Notes: generated from the letters alone by a model not told the origin. Shown: positions 13,601 to 26,026, counted from the stretch's first letter. The stretch: DNA of 64,000 nucleotides from Pisolithus tinctorius (GCA_024663395.1 JANFAH010000006.1:1984001-2048000); one strand, 5' to 3'. Numbers and translations are program-made.

Positions 13601-13879
13601 TCCTGGCTGAAGTGCGCCGTCAAGAAGAAGGCTAGGTGGGAAGGTCATTGAGGCGACACACGGGAGATAGGGCGGGAAGACGCACAGTCGACAAACCCGT
13701 TCCAGGCTGAGACGGATATACGCCTGGCTGTCTCCACAGTACCACCTATGACCACTAGTTTCTGAGCAGAGTGAGTGCGAATGACGGCGAGGTGGAATGG
13801 GAAAGGGCTATACCAAGGTGTCCTGCAAGGCATTCGTGTTCATCCCCAGGGGGGAGAGCATGTTTTTCAAGGTGTCCAT
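10690..13879 (-). CDS. BCS1-like mitochondrial AAA ATPase with extended charged tail
   Basis: A heavily intron-split minus-strand gene; exon edges were traced by protein continuity, not all with certainty. The ATG at 13877-13879 begins [12 protein letters not shown], followed by a hydrophobic stretch ending ETARR that matches the BCS1 N-terminal membrane and import region. The AAA core follows: Walker A HGVPGSGKTS (the Ser codon is split by an intron near 12500), then [11 protein letters not shown], Walker [13 protein letters not shown] (about 12240-12280) and sensor/arginine region [18 protein letters not shown] (about 11960-12010). After the AAA domain there is a Lys/Glu-rich coiled coil and an acidic Ser-rich tail (10690-11007). 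BCS1 translocates the folded Rieske protein for complex III; agaricomycetes carry many BCS1-like paralogues, so orthology with BCS1 itself is not claimed. The insertion of about 25 Thr/Ser/Asn-rich residues after Walker B is typical of these paralogues. Confidence 0.85.
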
Positions 13880-16302
13880 TGCAGTAGGGTTGGGGATGTG
13901 GAAAGCGAGAAGCCCAGGCCGCTTGCCACGGTCGGTCTTTTAAGTAGTTTATTAGCGCCGCGTGGTCACAAATAATACAGGGTAGCTGAAAGGTGCATTA
14001 CTTATGTGACGGAGCCAATAACACGCAAACTCGGTAAGCTTCCGCAATGAAAAACCTTCAATGAGTGCGGGAATAGCAATGAGTCATGAAGCGCGCGATC
14101 TCAGAGGGCATTCCGAGTCGCACACCCACAGCTGCAAGCAGCAGTTCAGATAAGGAGACTGTTTTTTATTCGGACGTCCCGCAACGCATCGACCGCCGAC
14201 CTGAACAGCGAGCCGGAACGGAAGTCTCATATCAGCCACCTGGCTCGCAATTTACGTTTACTTGACAAATGGCGATTGGGAGATTATAAGGCATTGCAAA
14301 CTGCAGCGGAAAGCGGCGATGCGGCGTGGACCACACTGCGCTCTGGGAGAAAGCATGAGCTTAGCGGGGTAGAATGCATTCCTCGTAACCGGCACGTGGC
14401 CAGACCTGTTGCCTATTAAGGCAGGTTTCCCTCTGCGCATTACCGGCCGGCCAGGATCGGTTGTCGCTGGCAACCTTGATCGGGATCCCACACAGATCTC
14501 ACCCACTCCGCCACACCGTGGATGCAGAACATGCATGCATCTAATCTCAAGTACACTAATTAACAGCAGTCCAGGTAAGTTCTGGCTGCTGTCAGCAATA
14601 TGCCAGGACCGCATCGAATCGTCCCAAGATCCTCAGAAACTTCATCGCACCGAGCTCCCGGCGTCAGGCTCACCGCTAACGATCTGCTTTGGATCTCTGT
14701 GCGTGCTCAGATCTAGTAAGCTTATGGCTTGCAACTCGTCCACTGCCTTATAACGCTCAGACGGTTTCGCAATAAGCAAACCGAATTCTATAGGGTGCGG
14801 GGCCCGCTGGCGCTGGCTGCATGCCACTAACACGTCACACGCACTGCCATTCTCACAGATCCGCCCCACACCTGCATCGACTTCCTAAACAAGTATTATA
14901 CAAGTCGTCAGTGGCGTGCGGCAGCTTGCAGTTAGCTCGCGGCCCCGAGAATGAACGGTCTAGACCTTCGCTGGCGACGGCTAACCAAGGTAGATGTGGC
15001 AGACTTTAAGCTTCAACATTCAATCCAGACCAAGTGAGGACATGCACAACTCATCTCAGCGCTGTCATCGGTGGCCACCCTCACACACATCATATCGAGT
15101 ACTTCGTTGGAGCAGAGATTGAAACGGGAGAACGAAGTCTAGTGCACAGCTGCACCGGTGGCCCGTATCTCATATCAAGGCGCCACCGCAGGGCTGAATT
15201 TCGATGTCATGAGGAGTTAGTCCGCCCTGTTAATAGAAGTTTCAGCCACCATCAACCTCACAGCGTTACATTTTGCACCTGCTAATGAACAGTAGTTTTT
15301 CAGAAACCGTGACTTACCCAAGTCGACTTATGTAACATGCGGACGGCTTCAAAGATCTTATGTACAAGCGGAAAATTGATAATTCCCGCTCACGGCAACT
15401 AGTAGTGCCGATACTTCTGGAATTGGAGCCCCACATCTCAGACCACTTACCTCGGCAGGGCAGATGTACAATCTTATGTGAGCCCTGTTGTGACCAGCTA
15501 CCTTCCCGCATGCCAATGTTGGCAGCAGCAATTGAGGACACGGGATTACACATGGCGCTGTGGATAAGCCACCCGGCGGCGGATTGTGGAGTGGGTAGAT
15601 CAAAAAACAATGCAGATACTGACGCCTCACCACGCCGCCGCCACTTCGTGTGCGGGGCTAGTAACAAAATTTGGATACTTAGTATAAGTGGCGCCTCTTC
15701 ATCCGATCACCGCGTTTTCTGTGTCAAGCTTCGCAACCAGAAGGGCGGGTCAAGTGTTGACGTACACAAGTATAGCAGCATATAGTGCAGTGGAACCGCT
15801 TTGTAGGACCTTATGTTGTTGTCCGTAATATGCCACACCGTCTCCGCAGATTTTACTTACCTCACCGAACTGGTCATGTGGCTGATCGCTTGTTCGCACT
15901 ACGGTTAGACGGACTCTGTGTACCGGTCCGTTTCGAATCGGTAAAAATGCCGAACGACTCTTCGAGTGAGGATGAAAGTGAAGAGCCCTGCACGGTTTAA
16001 ATGTGAAGAAACGACTCACTCGGGGGTGCAAAAACCAAACTTCACCACAAACACGACGGTGTATTGAGGGAAAGTCTGATTATACACAGAGAACCCTTCC
16101 TTGATAGGCATAAGCATCTCAAATATGTCAATACGTACTTGGTTATTATGCCTCATGGATCAGGATCCAGTGACTATGACATGTGATGATGAAAGGAGAC
16201 GCAAGTCATTGAAAATACACTTGTAAAGCAACACATGAAATCTATAAGGCTGCAAAAGAGTATCCCTGAGAGCAACGCACTAAGAGGAAGTGCACAACCT
16301 AC
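13880..16302. other. Intergenic stretch without recognised genes
   Basis: About 2.4 kb between the start of the BCS1-like gene and the end of SYS1. Open frames of up to 140 codons occur on both strands (for example 15360-15785 plus) but overlap each other, lack motifs and have no splice chain. The right end is probably SYS1 3' flank and the left end the BCS1-like promoter. No repeat or RNA gene was seen. Confidence 0.45.
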
Positions 16303-17103
16303 TTAATCACTACGCGAAACTCCGCCCAGTTCCATTTCTTCATCTTCGTCCCTTGGACGGGAAACCACCAGTCCTTCAGTCATTTCTCTCTTCACACACA
16401 GCTGTTCGGCGACAATGACTGTCCATGCCGACCCTGCCACTAGAATAAACCAGAAAAACGAGGAATTGGGTATCGAAGCTGAATAGTAAGTCGTGAGTAC
16501 GAGATGAATGAACACCAAGGTCAGTGCGAAATCTAGGATGAGGCGCGGCCGCCGAATGAGGGTATAAAGGAAATAGATACTATGAATAAAAGAATTAAGT
16601 GGTCATCTGACTCGATGTGGGGCACTCACTCTGCTGTGCAAGCGATCATCCATGAGATTGCAATGACCCAGCCTCTTGTAGGGTCTATTCGTCCAATACC
16701 ACTATCCTCCCATCCTCCACCGACTCTCCTTCCTCCACTCCAAGCCCCATAATACGAACGCCAGCGTTCTTCTCCAGGCATACCGCGTACGGTGGGCTTC
16801 CCAGCCATTTCGCGCCAGTCCATGATCATACCTGTCGAAATTCCTCGGTCCTCAATATGACTGCTATGTGTGTTATTTTGCGTACCGACATTAGCGGCTC
16901 CTCCTTCGTAAAGTAATGATGATGGTTCTGCGAACAAGGAAAGCAACGGAGGGATTAGGACCGAAAGCACCAGATAATGCAGCGTTTGCATGGAAATGAT
17001 CTGTAGCAAAAATTCAACAAGTCCAATCCACAGTAACAATTTCAGATACCTGGGAGATCAACAGTGCTGGGTCCCAGCTTGTGGGATGTCGTGAGGGGGG
17101 CAT
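16303..17103 (-). CDS. SYS1: Sys1-like Golgi integral membrane protein
   Basis: Three exons can be joined. The ATG at 17101-17103 gives MPPSRHPTSWDPALLISQ. A central exon (about 16627-17022) has two hydrophobic segments, LHYLVLSVLIPPLLSLF and GWVIAISWMIAC, separated by a Gly/Arg-rich loop. The last exon (from about 16580 down) carries SIYFLYTLIRRPR, then TYYSA and two more hydrophobic segments. Four membrane spans, the N-terminal WDP motif and the TYY motif match Sys1, which recruits the Arl3/ARFRP1 GTPase to the trans-Golgi. The loop between spans 1 and 2 is longer than in yeast. The acidic C-terminal tail (DEDEEME) faces the cytosol. The start lies 151 bp from the divergent dipeptidyl aminopeptidase gene. 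Confidence 0.88.
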
Positions 17104-17254
17104 GAGTCGAACGTTACCCGCTCCATATCCGCCACGTTCAGGCGTGCGGTATTGGCAAGTCATGTGACGTAGATTATCTAAGCCAGCTGCGTGCAGGAAG
17201 CAGGTTTGAGCGCGCAAGGCAATTAACTCCAACAGGCTTCCTCCGGACTTGGAG
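17104..17254. promoter_or_regulatory. Divergent promoter between SYS1 and the dipeptidyl aminopeptidase gene
   Basis: Only 151 bp separate the two opposing start codons, so both core promoters must lie here or inside 5' leaders. No TATA box is obvious. Both products act in the secretory/vacuolar system, which makes shared control plausible but is only inference. Confidence 0.5.
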
Positions 17255-20200
17255 ATGGCCCCGCATGCATACCAACACCTTTCTAATGCAGAAGAGGGGT
17301 GCTTGGATCGCGAATTAGACCATCCTAGAGGTCTTTCGCCCTCCCTTTCCGACCGCGCTGCGCGACCGCTCACTTACTACGGTGAGGGACCCTTCGACGC
17401 ACCCAGTTCGGACGATGAAGACGAAGAGTATCTCGTGAAAGAGGCGCACGACCAAGGGGAATCCGAACTAGACAGTGGTCTTCGAGTCGGTGGTAGCGGA
17501 AAGGTTAGGTCACGAGTCGGTTGTGAAGATTCAATAACTGAGCCAACCTAACTGTCCAGCGACCAACCGCACTCAGAGCTCTAGTCCTATCACTTGCATC
17601 CCTTGTCATTTTGTCAGCTTGTATTGGCACTTTTGCTGCTACCGTACTGTACAATGGCAAACCATTCCGTGGACCGAGAGCCCAGAAATTCTCTCTTGAC
17701 CACATTTATAATGGAACGTTCAGTGCTAGTCTCCATTCAGTTCATTGGGTCCCAGAAGGTCTGAAGTCGGCTTTGTTCCCTTTCGAGTGCTCATGTCAAC
17801 TGTAGCTGGGGACGGAGTGTTCTCAATGATGGAAAATGGATGGATAGTACTCGTTGACCTCAAAACTAACGAGACCAAGCCTTTGATTTCCACCGCAGAT
17901 ATCAAAGACGTAACCCTTCCTATTTCGTGATAATACAGTATTGTATTGACACCAACTCGCAGGAAAATGGAAGCCAATTAAACTGGACCGAGTGGAAGCT
18001 TTCGCCGGACATGAAGTACGTTCTTGTCAAGGCAGACAAGGTCAAGGTGCGTATGCACTTCTATCAACTTCATCTGCCAAACGTGAATGCATCAATAGCA
18101 ATGGAGGCACTCCAGCTTCGGCAATTACTATATCCATGATTTGGAGACCAAGGCAACCAATCCCCTGTTGCCCCCCACTAATCCCCCAGTCACAGCCTAT
18201 GCAACATGGGCACCAACCGGCCAATCTATTGCATTCGTTGCATCCAACGACCTTTATGTTCTGCCGTCTCCCCGGTAAGGGTGTAGCTTCACTCCTTATT
18301 AGTCGTTAACGAACCAGTTTTCAAGCCCCACTATATCTCCCATCCGTGTGACAAACACTGGAAATGCATCGCTTTTCCACGGTATACCCGACTGGATTTA
18401 TGAGGAAGAAGTTTTCGGAACTGATTACGCTCTTTGGTGGTCCCCTGATTCTTCACAAATTGCTTTTCTTCGGCTCGATGAAACTGCTGTCGATGAATAT
18501 CGCTTTCCAATCTACAACCCAACTAATGACGCCTATGCCGTTGTGCCCTACACCGAGGATGTGGTGATTAAATACCCGAAGCCTGGCTACAGCAACCCCA
18601 TTGCCTCGATACACGTGTTTAATCTGGCAAGCTATCTCGAGTATTCCAACATCTTTTCTGCTGCGGCGACTACGATCGAGTTAGTTTGGACCGGTCGCTT
18701 TTCGCCTGACAACAGTATCATTTCTGAAGTTGCTTGGGTCGATGACTCGAGTTTGATCGTGAGGGAAGTTAACCGCGCTGCTGACAACGGCAATGTCATC
18801 CTCTTCAGCCTTGATGAGTTGATCCCAGAGCAAGGAACTGGGTCTGGTGTGGTCGTCAGAAGACTCGGGAAGAATGGTGAGGAAGCTGATGAAGGCTGGA
18901 TCGAGTCGGTCAGTGTAGTCCCCGTTGTCCACAAGTCTTGATGTCCATTCTTCTGCAGCATCAGAACATTTACCCTCTTCCACCAAGCCTGCGATCAGGT
19001 GATTCGCCAGCCTACCTTGATATCGTACCATCAAAGGATGGGTACAATCATATTGCTCTTTTTGACCCGGCCGACTCCACTACACCCCGTTTTCTCACTT
19101 CTGGACCCTGGGAGGTGACAGGAGGTATACAAATTGTGGATGCCCAAAGAGGATTGATGTAAGCTCTAACTCTTTAATGTCCGACACTTTCTCCCCCGCC
19201 ACATGACACTAAAGATCAGGGCAGCTACTTCCAAGCGGCTCTGTCCTCCATCGAGCGCCACCTGTATTCTGTCCCAATCTCATCACCGAACACAGCATCG
19301 CCCATAACGCCCTCCCCATTGACAGATGAATCGACCACATCTTCATACTCTGCCAGCTTCTCACCTGGAGCTGGCTTTTATCTATTAAACTACCATGGAC
19401 CTGGAGTTCCTTGGCAAAGGGTGGTCCGTGTTGACAAGCCAGGTACTGCTGTCCAATTCTGAGATATTAATTGGAACTGACGGTGGGTTTCTAGACTTTG
19501 ACTATGTTCTCACAGATAATGCTGCGCTTAACTCGACATTGACTGTATTCGAAACTGCCACAGTTACCTACACCACCATCATCAGTGATGGTTATGGTAA
19601 GGGTCTATCTAAATGTCGACGCATCGAAGGTGGTGAGTTAACTTCGGAATCTTTTAAGAACTAAACGTGAAGGAGATGCGGCCACCGCGAATGGATGATT
19701 CGGGTCGAACGAAGTACTCTGTACTTTTCCACGTGTGGGTATTCCATCCGGAAGTGTGCCATAAGACTTACTTGGCATCTTTTGTAGATACGGTGGGCCT
19801 GAAAGTCAGAAAGTTGATGTCAATTATAAACGCGACTGGCATGACTACCTCGTTTGTACCCTCCAGTACATCGTGGTTATCGTTGACGGCAGGGGTACGG
19901 GCTACAAGGGACGTCAGTTGCGCAACCCAGTGAGGAATAATCTGGGCTTTTGGGAGACCCGCGATCAGATCAATGCAGCGCGGTGCATGCCTTAATCTTT
20001 TTAGTATCGACCTCCCGCTCATCCACTTTTCACAGCATATGGGCCAGTAAACCTTACGTGGACCCGAAACGTATTGGCATTTGGGGCTGGGTGAGTCGAC
20101 CGTGTGCAAAGCCGTTTCTTCATCCCTCTCATGAATGCATACAGTCTTATGGTGGTTTCATGGCTTCCAAAGTAGCCGAGGCAGACGCAGGCATCCACTC

Positions 20201-20737
20201 GCTAGCGATGGCCGTAGCGGTAAGTCTACGCTGCATTTCAAGTTGCATTATCTTACAATATATGTGTGGTACTTGTAGCCTGTGACAAGCTGGCGTTTGT
20301 ACGGTAAGCTGAACAACCAGACGAATCGTCCTCGCTGGGCTCACGGCTACCCAGATTCCGTTTATACAGAACGGTACATGGGTCTTCCGAACGAGAACCC
20401 TGGCGGTTACATCAATGCTTCAATCTCGTCTGTCGAAGGGTTCCGCAATGTTGACTATCTCTTGATGCACGGAAGTGGCGACGACAATGTCCATTTCGCG
20501 AATTCGGCACATCTCCTTGACATGCTCACAAAAGCCCAAATTCGAAATTTCAAGTTCAGGATGTTCACGGATAGGTGAGATCTGTCGATGAATCCTACTC
20601 CTACGAGACTCACTGTTATTATAATATGTAGCGATCACTCTATTAACATGAGAGGTGCCAATAGGGAAGTGTACGAGTACATGACATTGTTCCTTCTCGA
20701 GAAGTGGGGTAGGGGGGGTCACCGTCGGGGTTGGTGA
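17255..20737 (+). CDS. DAP2: Type II membrane dipeptidyl aminopeptidase (DPP-IV family, Ste13/Dap2-like)
   Basis: A many-exon gene; start ATG 17255, stop 20735-20737. The N-terminus is an acidic cytosolic tail of about 85 residues ([17 protein letters not shown]). One membrane anchor follows in exon 2 ([19 protein letters not shown]). The beta-propeller domain contains the [13 protein letters not shown] segment, with the Glu pair that binds the substrate N-terminus. The alpha/beta-hydrolase domain has VYGGP, the nucleophile Ser in GWSYGG (exon junction just before SYGG near 20148), the Asp in [10 protein letters not shown] and the His in SDHSIN, so the full S-D-H triad is present. The family removes X-Pro/X-Ala dipeptides from peptide N-termini in the late Golgi (Ste13) or vacuole (Dap2); the compartment cannot be decided here. 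All apparent stops between exons fall in short GT-AG introns. Confidence 0.92.
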
Positions 20738-20960
20738 GGGTTTCTATTAGCATACCCGAAGCCTCAGCTGTACAAGGGCTCCAATAGTATAATAAAGATG
20801 ATGATGTTAGGCGTAATATTCTTGTTGTGGGTCCAGGATATCCGGATGCTATATTTCATACCAGGCGAAACATGTCCGAATTCAGGGAGCACTTCTTCAC
20901 TTCTTAGGGCACTCTTCACGGGTTGTCGTTTAGCGCCCAGCCCCCCATGATGTCACAGTC

Positions 20961-22419
20961 ATGAATCTTAACTCGGATACGTATACCCGACACGCGACGC
21001 CTAGCCCTCACACGCTGGCCCAAGAGGATGATATGCCGGGGCTACTTATCGACACGGATGAGCAGCTTATGACACACACAGATGTATCGCCTTCGTATCT
21101 GCATTATATGAGTACCACGTCACTCGCCGAGAGCAGACCAGCAAAGATCCTGCGCGCAGGCTTCTCCCACGATGACTGGCTGGGGCTTAAAGCCCTATTT
21201 ACGAAGGCCGCAAGGCTTTTCAACGGTGTGGATTGTCATTACCGTCATCCGAACACATGAGTTGCTCATGTAGACCTGTTACCGTGAAACGACAGATAGT
21301 GAAGGTGCAAATCGCGATCTCATCACGCTGACACGCGCTGTAATCCATCAGTGCCACCATGCCCTCGTCTCCCACCTAGACATCATTTTGGGTACTCCAG
21401 AGGATAAGGAGAGGCAGCCATCTATACCACTGAGATCCCCAGACCTACAATTCCTTCGCCTTCTCGAACATCGCGAATTTCCGACAACAGCCCAGGAGAA
21501 GGGGTGGACGACATGTGACGAAAAGGAAAGGATGTATGTATACGGCGTCCCTAGGTTCCTACCTTCGTTGTCAGTTGACTTTGCGTTCTTTAGAGCAATT
21601 GATTTTCTCAGTGAACTCCATGGCATCTTGGGAACGGCCCTGTTCTTTTTCGGAAAAATCATCGCCAAAGATGGGTCTCTTGCTTTGCCAGGTGAACCCA
21701 ACACCGCTTTGCCGTATTGGTTATCCGCCCTCGATGTCTTCGAGTCAGGGTATAACCTACCCGCGCGTACCAACGCTTCCTACGCGTGTAGGGAACACTG
21801 GTTGCTTGCAGTGTCCGACAGTCGAGTTTTGATAGCACTCATTGGTCAGTTCATCACAGAGAAGGAACATAAACGTAGCACCAGCGAACTCTTCACGCGC
21901 GACAGCAAGTGGGCCCGCAATTCACCGCTTGGAACTATCGCTGCTCTACGCCCTCCCCCGACGCAGAGGATGGCACTCTCTCTTATGTCTCTTAGCGAGC
22001 TGATGCTGATTGCCACGGACCAGTTTATGAGGGGGATACTTCATATGCCCCACCAACCCCCGACCGACTTCCCATATTTTTCACGCGCCGGAAAACTACT
22101 CACAATTGCAACGGAAGTCCTGGAAGTCGTGGAACGCTTGCCATCGCTTGAAGAGAGACGCCGCTGGGCTGCGTGGGTTCAATCGGTCCTGAATCTCATC
22201 AAGCCAGAGATGACTACTGAGGGAGAGGCGGAGCGCACAGCGCTCACCAGACTACGCTGTTGTTCACTTGTATGTCCCCCGGGTCAGGAGACAGAGGTGG
22301 CAGATGACCATTGACAGTTCAGCCTCTCTGGCCCGTGGCGCGAAACTCTTCAGGGTTTCAGCAGTCTCTGGTCTGCCGTTTCCGTTTCCTCCCAAGCTCT
22401 TGAATCCGTTCTCAGGTAA
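20961..22419 (+). CDS. Unassigned fungal protein, 454 residues
   Basis: Three exons, 20961-21227, 21274-22269 and 22318-22419, joined by introns of 46 and 48 bp, give 454 residues with no internal stop. The first 50 residues are polar and Thr-rich. The rest is predicted mostly helical, with segments such as DWLGLKALFTKAARLF, AFFRAIDFLSELHGILGTAL and LSLMSLSELMLIATDQFMR. There is no signal peptide. I do not recognise the family. The overall character recalls the helical middle homology region of fungal transcription factors, but no zinc cluster precedes it. The long intact frame and well-placed introns make it a real gene. Confidence 0.75.
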
Positions 22420-23151
22420 TGTCCTGCAATTTCCAAGGCTATGAATGTACAATTTCTTTCTTGGCTGTCATTGATCGTAGAATATACACGCGCTTTCGGG
22501 TTTTCTCTGATAGTTGTATTATGATAGTGGGTTTCTAGTCATCCTTGGTGTCAGTTAGACCTTGTTGCCCATCACCTTGGTTCTTGTAAAATCAGGAGCC
22601 AGCATGCAACAATTCAACGCATAAAATCATAGTTGCATAAACAGATCAATATTCGTGCCCAAATCCCAACTATGGCAGGAAGAGAAGGTTGTCAATATTA
22701 AAGTAACGATTGATTTTTTTTTTTCCCAACCACTTTGGACCACGAGAAGGGGACAAATCTATATAAACCGAAGAAAAAGGTAGGTATCGACGAGTCGAGG
22801 CTCGTTGGGTGGTGGGTATGCCTAGAAGCACATTCAGCTGATGTAACAAGTCGGCAAGGTATCGCGGACACAGCTGAAGGGCAAAACGACATCACAAGAT
22901 CACGTATGGGCAAGAGATAAAGGAACAAAATGCACTACACGCCGAGTGGCACAAGGCCGGCCTGTGCACTATAGCAGTGCACGTAGTAAAACCAAGGTAC
23001 CTGGACCAATCGCGAAGGGAAGTCAAGAGAGGGCAAATAAATAAAGAAATATTACAAGGATCAAGAGATCAGCCAACCATACAATTCACAAGAGTATGAA
23101 AACCAGAGTTGGAGTCGAAACAGAAGATAGGCGAAATTTAAAACACGGGAT
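22420..23151. other. Intergenic region, convergent gene ends
   Basis: About 730 bp between the 3' ends of the unassigned gene and the Ser/Thr-rich membrane protein gene. It is AT-rich with a T10 run near 22715. No coding or repeat signal was seen. Confidence 0.5.
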
Positions 23152-24651
23152 TTATATTCCACCGTAGGCGTCACCATCCTCGTAGACGGTGTAAGCAGAC
23201 GAGGGACGATTCGCGTCTGTGGTGACCTCCCGTGTTCTCGGAGCCGGAGTCTCGGAAGAGTGAACCACAGTGTTAGCGCCAGAGCCAAAATGAACCGGAG
23301 ACGGTGCACGAGGTGCAGCAGTTGAAGCTTGAGGAGTTCCTTGTGGCGGGTTGTCGAACGGCGATGGAAGTGGAGGAAGGTTCAAGTCATCCGATGTACG
23401 TGGTAAACGCGGTTCCATATCGTTCAAGTGGCGCGAGATAGCGGCATATTGTGCGGCTTGAAAGGGTGTCACGCTGGAGCGATTAAGGTCAACGTAATGT
23501 GGCTCGTTGTCCTCAGGAGTCGCGCCATACCCGGCGGCACTTCGTTGGCGATTCAGGACAGTGACGCCAGATGGTTGTCTAGCAAGTTGGGCAGGGTTAC
23601 CATATCCAGTCATAGCACTTGGTTGACGCGTGAGGAATGCGGCGTTCGAAGGCTGTCGGGCGAGTTGTCCAGGGTCCCCATATCCCATGACGGGTTGACC
23701 GTAAGCCGGCTGAACGACCTCTCCGGGACCCAGTGACTGCTGGCCATACCCGCCATAGAAATTGGAACCGGGACCAGAAAAGTTGCGCTGGGCTGCAAGG
23801 GCCGGAGAAGCATTATGAAGGTGGCGTTCGATCATGGTGGGTGGCCGGGGATTGTGACTTGGTGCGGGTGGGTCGTCCACCAGAATGGCAGACTGGCGGC
23901 GGAATATGCTGGCATTAAAGTCATCGTCGTAGTTCTCCTTGCGGCGACGCTAGAACGAGTAAATGAGCCACAAAGGAGGATTTTTGGTTTGAAACATACT
24001 ATCAACCACATAACGAGGAATCCAAGAATAGCGAGGCCAGCAAGAGTACCAGCAATACCACCAACAACGGCGGTGACATTAACCGAACTCGAAGAAGAGG
24101 TCGACGTTGCTGATACAGCGGTTGAAGGTGTGGTAGCTGAGCCGACGCTGCTAGTCCAGAGAGAAGCGGAGGGAGAATTGACTAGACTCTGAAAAGTAAA
24201 AAAAGATAAGAACGTTGCCTGAACAAAGTAGGATGAATCGTACGGTGGAGTGAACGGTGACTACAGCGGGTGCAGCTGAAGTGGGAACGGTTGAAGTGGT
24301 TGCCGATGAGGTAGCAGAGGAGGCTGTTGAGGCTGAAGATGTCGTGGTGGGAGTGGTCGATGTATTGCCATGTGCGGCGCTTGAAGTAGAGGAAGTCTGC
24401 ACAGATGTCGGGGTATTTTTGCCAGCATCCTGAGCCGTCGTTGTGGGAGTAGCCACTGATATGACTGGTGTAAGGGTCAAGTATAATAAGACTGAGATTG
24501 GCGTACCTTGAACGGATGCTGACGGGGTGGAATGTGAGTCAGTAGACGACGTTTCGGTATCGAAGGAGGCCGTTGGACTGAAGCGAGCAGCGAGGCCGCG
24601 GTGCATCTTATTGTTGGAGGAGCGTCTCTGTACATCGAAGTGGTCAGACAT
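23152..24651 (-). CDS. Ser/Thr-rich single-pass membrane protein with proline/glutamine-rich cytosolic tail
   Basis: Start ATG at 24649-24651, stop at 23152. Short introns lie near 24460-24510, 24190-24240 and 23950-24000. The N-terminal half is a mucin-like Ser/Thr/Ala stretch, likely O-mannosylated. One membrane span follows (VGGIAGTLAGLAILGFLVMW), then a basic stop-transfer and a long tail rich in Pro, Gln, Gly and Tyr. The tail holds repeats of the type YG-P-QLARQPS (three copies) and several PxxP-like runs. The layout (Ser/Thr stalk, Gly-rich single span, long tail) recalls fungal wall-stress sensors of the Wsc/Mid2 kind, but there is no WSC domain and no clear N-terminal signal peptide as modelled. 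Function is therefore not assigned. It is divergent from the secreted/membrane protein gene starting at 25102. Confidence 0.75.
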
Positions 24652-25101
24652 GACTACGCTTTGTTTTTTGGGGGGGTGTTCGTAAGGAGTGGAAACAATT
24701 CGAAACGAGTGAATGGAATGAGTGGAAGGCTGGGCCTCGTCGCCGTCAGCTGTGCTGGCAGACTGGGAGGGCAGTCCGAGCAATAACCACAGTGTGTCAC
24801 ATAGTCACACGTCACGCATGTCACACTAACCGCCCAACATCCGCCACAGCCTCGCCGCATGCCCGTAGCCGTGGATATTGGAATGTGGTCGCAAGTATGT
24901 CTCACGTTCCCATTCGCATTGGCGGGTATTGAAATATTGACGGGTCAGGATCAGAAAATATATCACTAGATTCGTCGATGAGTCGTCGACTGCCTGAGCG
25001 TCTCTCCAGAATTACCCCCGCGCGTGACTGTAGGAAATTACGCTGCGATCGCACTTGGCACTTGGGAACGAGGAGCCCTCCTTCGACGCCCACGCTTGGG
25101 C
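24652..25101. promoter_or_regulatory. Divergent intergenic region; left edge of a segmental duplication
   Basis: 450 bp between two divergent starts. From about 24952 (ATCAGAAAATATATC) onwards it is repeated near 61041 and the similarity runs on through the next gene. The repeated part holds the promoter of the membrane protein gene. No TATA box was identified with confidence. Confidence 0.55.
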
Positions 25102-26026
25102 ATGGTCCAAATCTTGGCTTCCTGTGTCTCGCTCGTTCTGAGTCTCTGTCTGTATACCACTCTGATATCCCAGGCATGTGCCCAGCAGATCGTCGTCCTC
25201 TCCAGCAACGATTCAGATATCATCTATAACCCGCCTCTGTGTTCTTCTTCCGATGTCGTTTCTGGCTGTATCAGCCCATGGTAGGTTTATTCCGTTTCTC
25301 AGTAGCCTTCAATTGTCAACGTGCCGTCTCGACACCAGGCAACTCCTCAACGACTCCTCGGCCTCTACGACAGTGATTTCAACCAGTGGACCGATACCAC
25401 AAGCCGGGAATGTGATACCCCAGATGTTTTTGACGTTCCGAGGCAATTAAATCATTTCCTCCTGGCATCGCAAGCCGTCTGATCTACTTGTCCGTGCAGC
25501 CTCGAGCCTGTACCTTTATCCGTCCCCCCTGTCCAATGCGACTGTAAACTTTACCCTCACTGCTGAACCAAGCGATACCTCAATCACGAGCATGGTAAAC
25601 ACGTCCATAAACATCATCACGGCTGTTGGCCTTCCGCTAACACAAGCGACAACCCTGGGTATCACTTTTATTCCTGGTGACTTGCCCACGCGGTTTGATG
25701 TCGAATCCATCACATTGGTTGTTGCGAATGCCAGGCACGTTGTCTTCTGTGTTTTGTTGGTCAACACAACGTGTAACCGCTCGTTTGTCCTATTCATCAG
25801 TGCAACAGCTTCATATTTGCCCTCGCCGCTACTACCGTCATCTAGCTCCCCTCCTTTATTCACTTCGTCGTCGACCCCCACAAGCGCTCATACGTCGAGT
25901 GGGGTAAGTGAAGTCACCATCCTTGGTGCAACACTGGGTTCTGTACTTGGCGGTTTTGTGATTTTAGTTATCGTACTCTCTGTAGCCCTCTATCGAAGAC
26001 GTGTGAAGTGTCGGACAGCGTGGTAG
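25102..26026 (+). CDS. Type I membrane protein of unknown function (signal peptide, Ser/Pro stalk, one span)
   Basis: Modelled exons 25102-25280, 25339-25442, 25500-25734, 25801-26026 give 247 residues. A signal peptide (about residues 1-28) ends in ACAQ. The ectodomain has Cys residues in PPLCSSSDVVSGC and the GPIPQAGNVIPQMFLTF segment, several N-glycosylation sites (NATVN, NTSIN), a Ser/Pro/Thr stalk and one span (VLGGFVILVIVLSVALY) with a short basic tail. The second intron (25443-25499) has to begin with GC rather than GT to avoid a stop. A third GC-AG intron (25735-25800, 66 bp) is in frame and may be retained. This belongs to a common agaricomycete secreted/membrane family whose function I do not know. 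A damaged second copy lies at 61189-61912. Confidence 0.75.

Noticed and set aside
15314..15785. Overlapping frames of 91-141 codons
   Set aside because: No family signature or exon chain on either strand.
19440..19500. Premature stop in the dipeptidyl aminopeptidase gene
   Set aside because: It falls within a short GT-AG intron; the flanking exons join as VDKP-DFDYVLT in frame.
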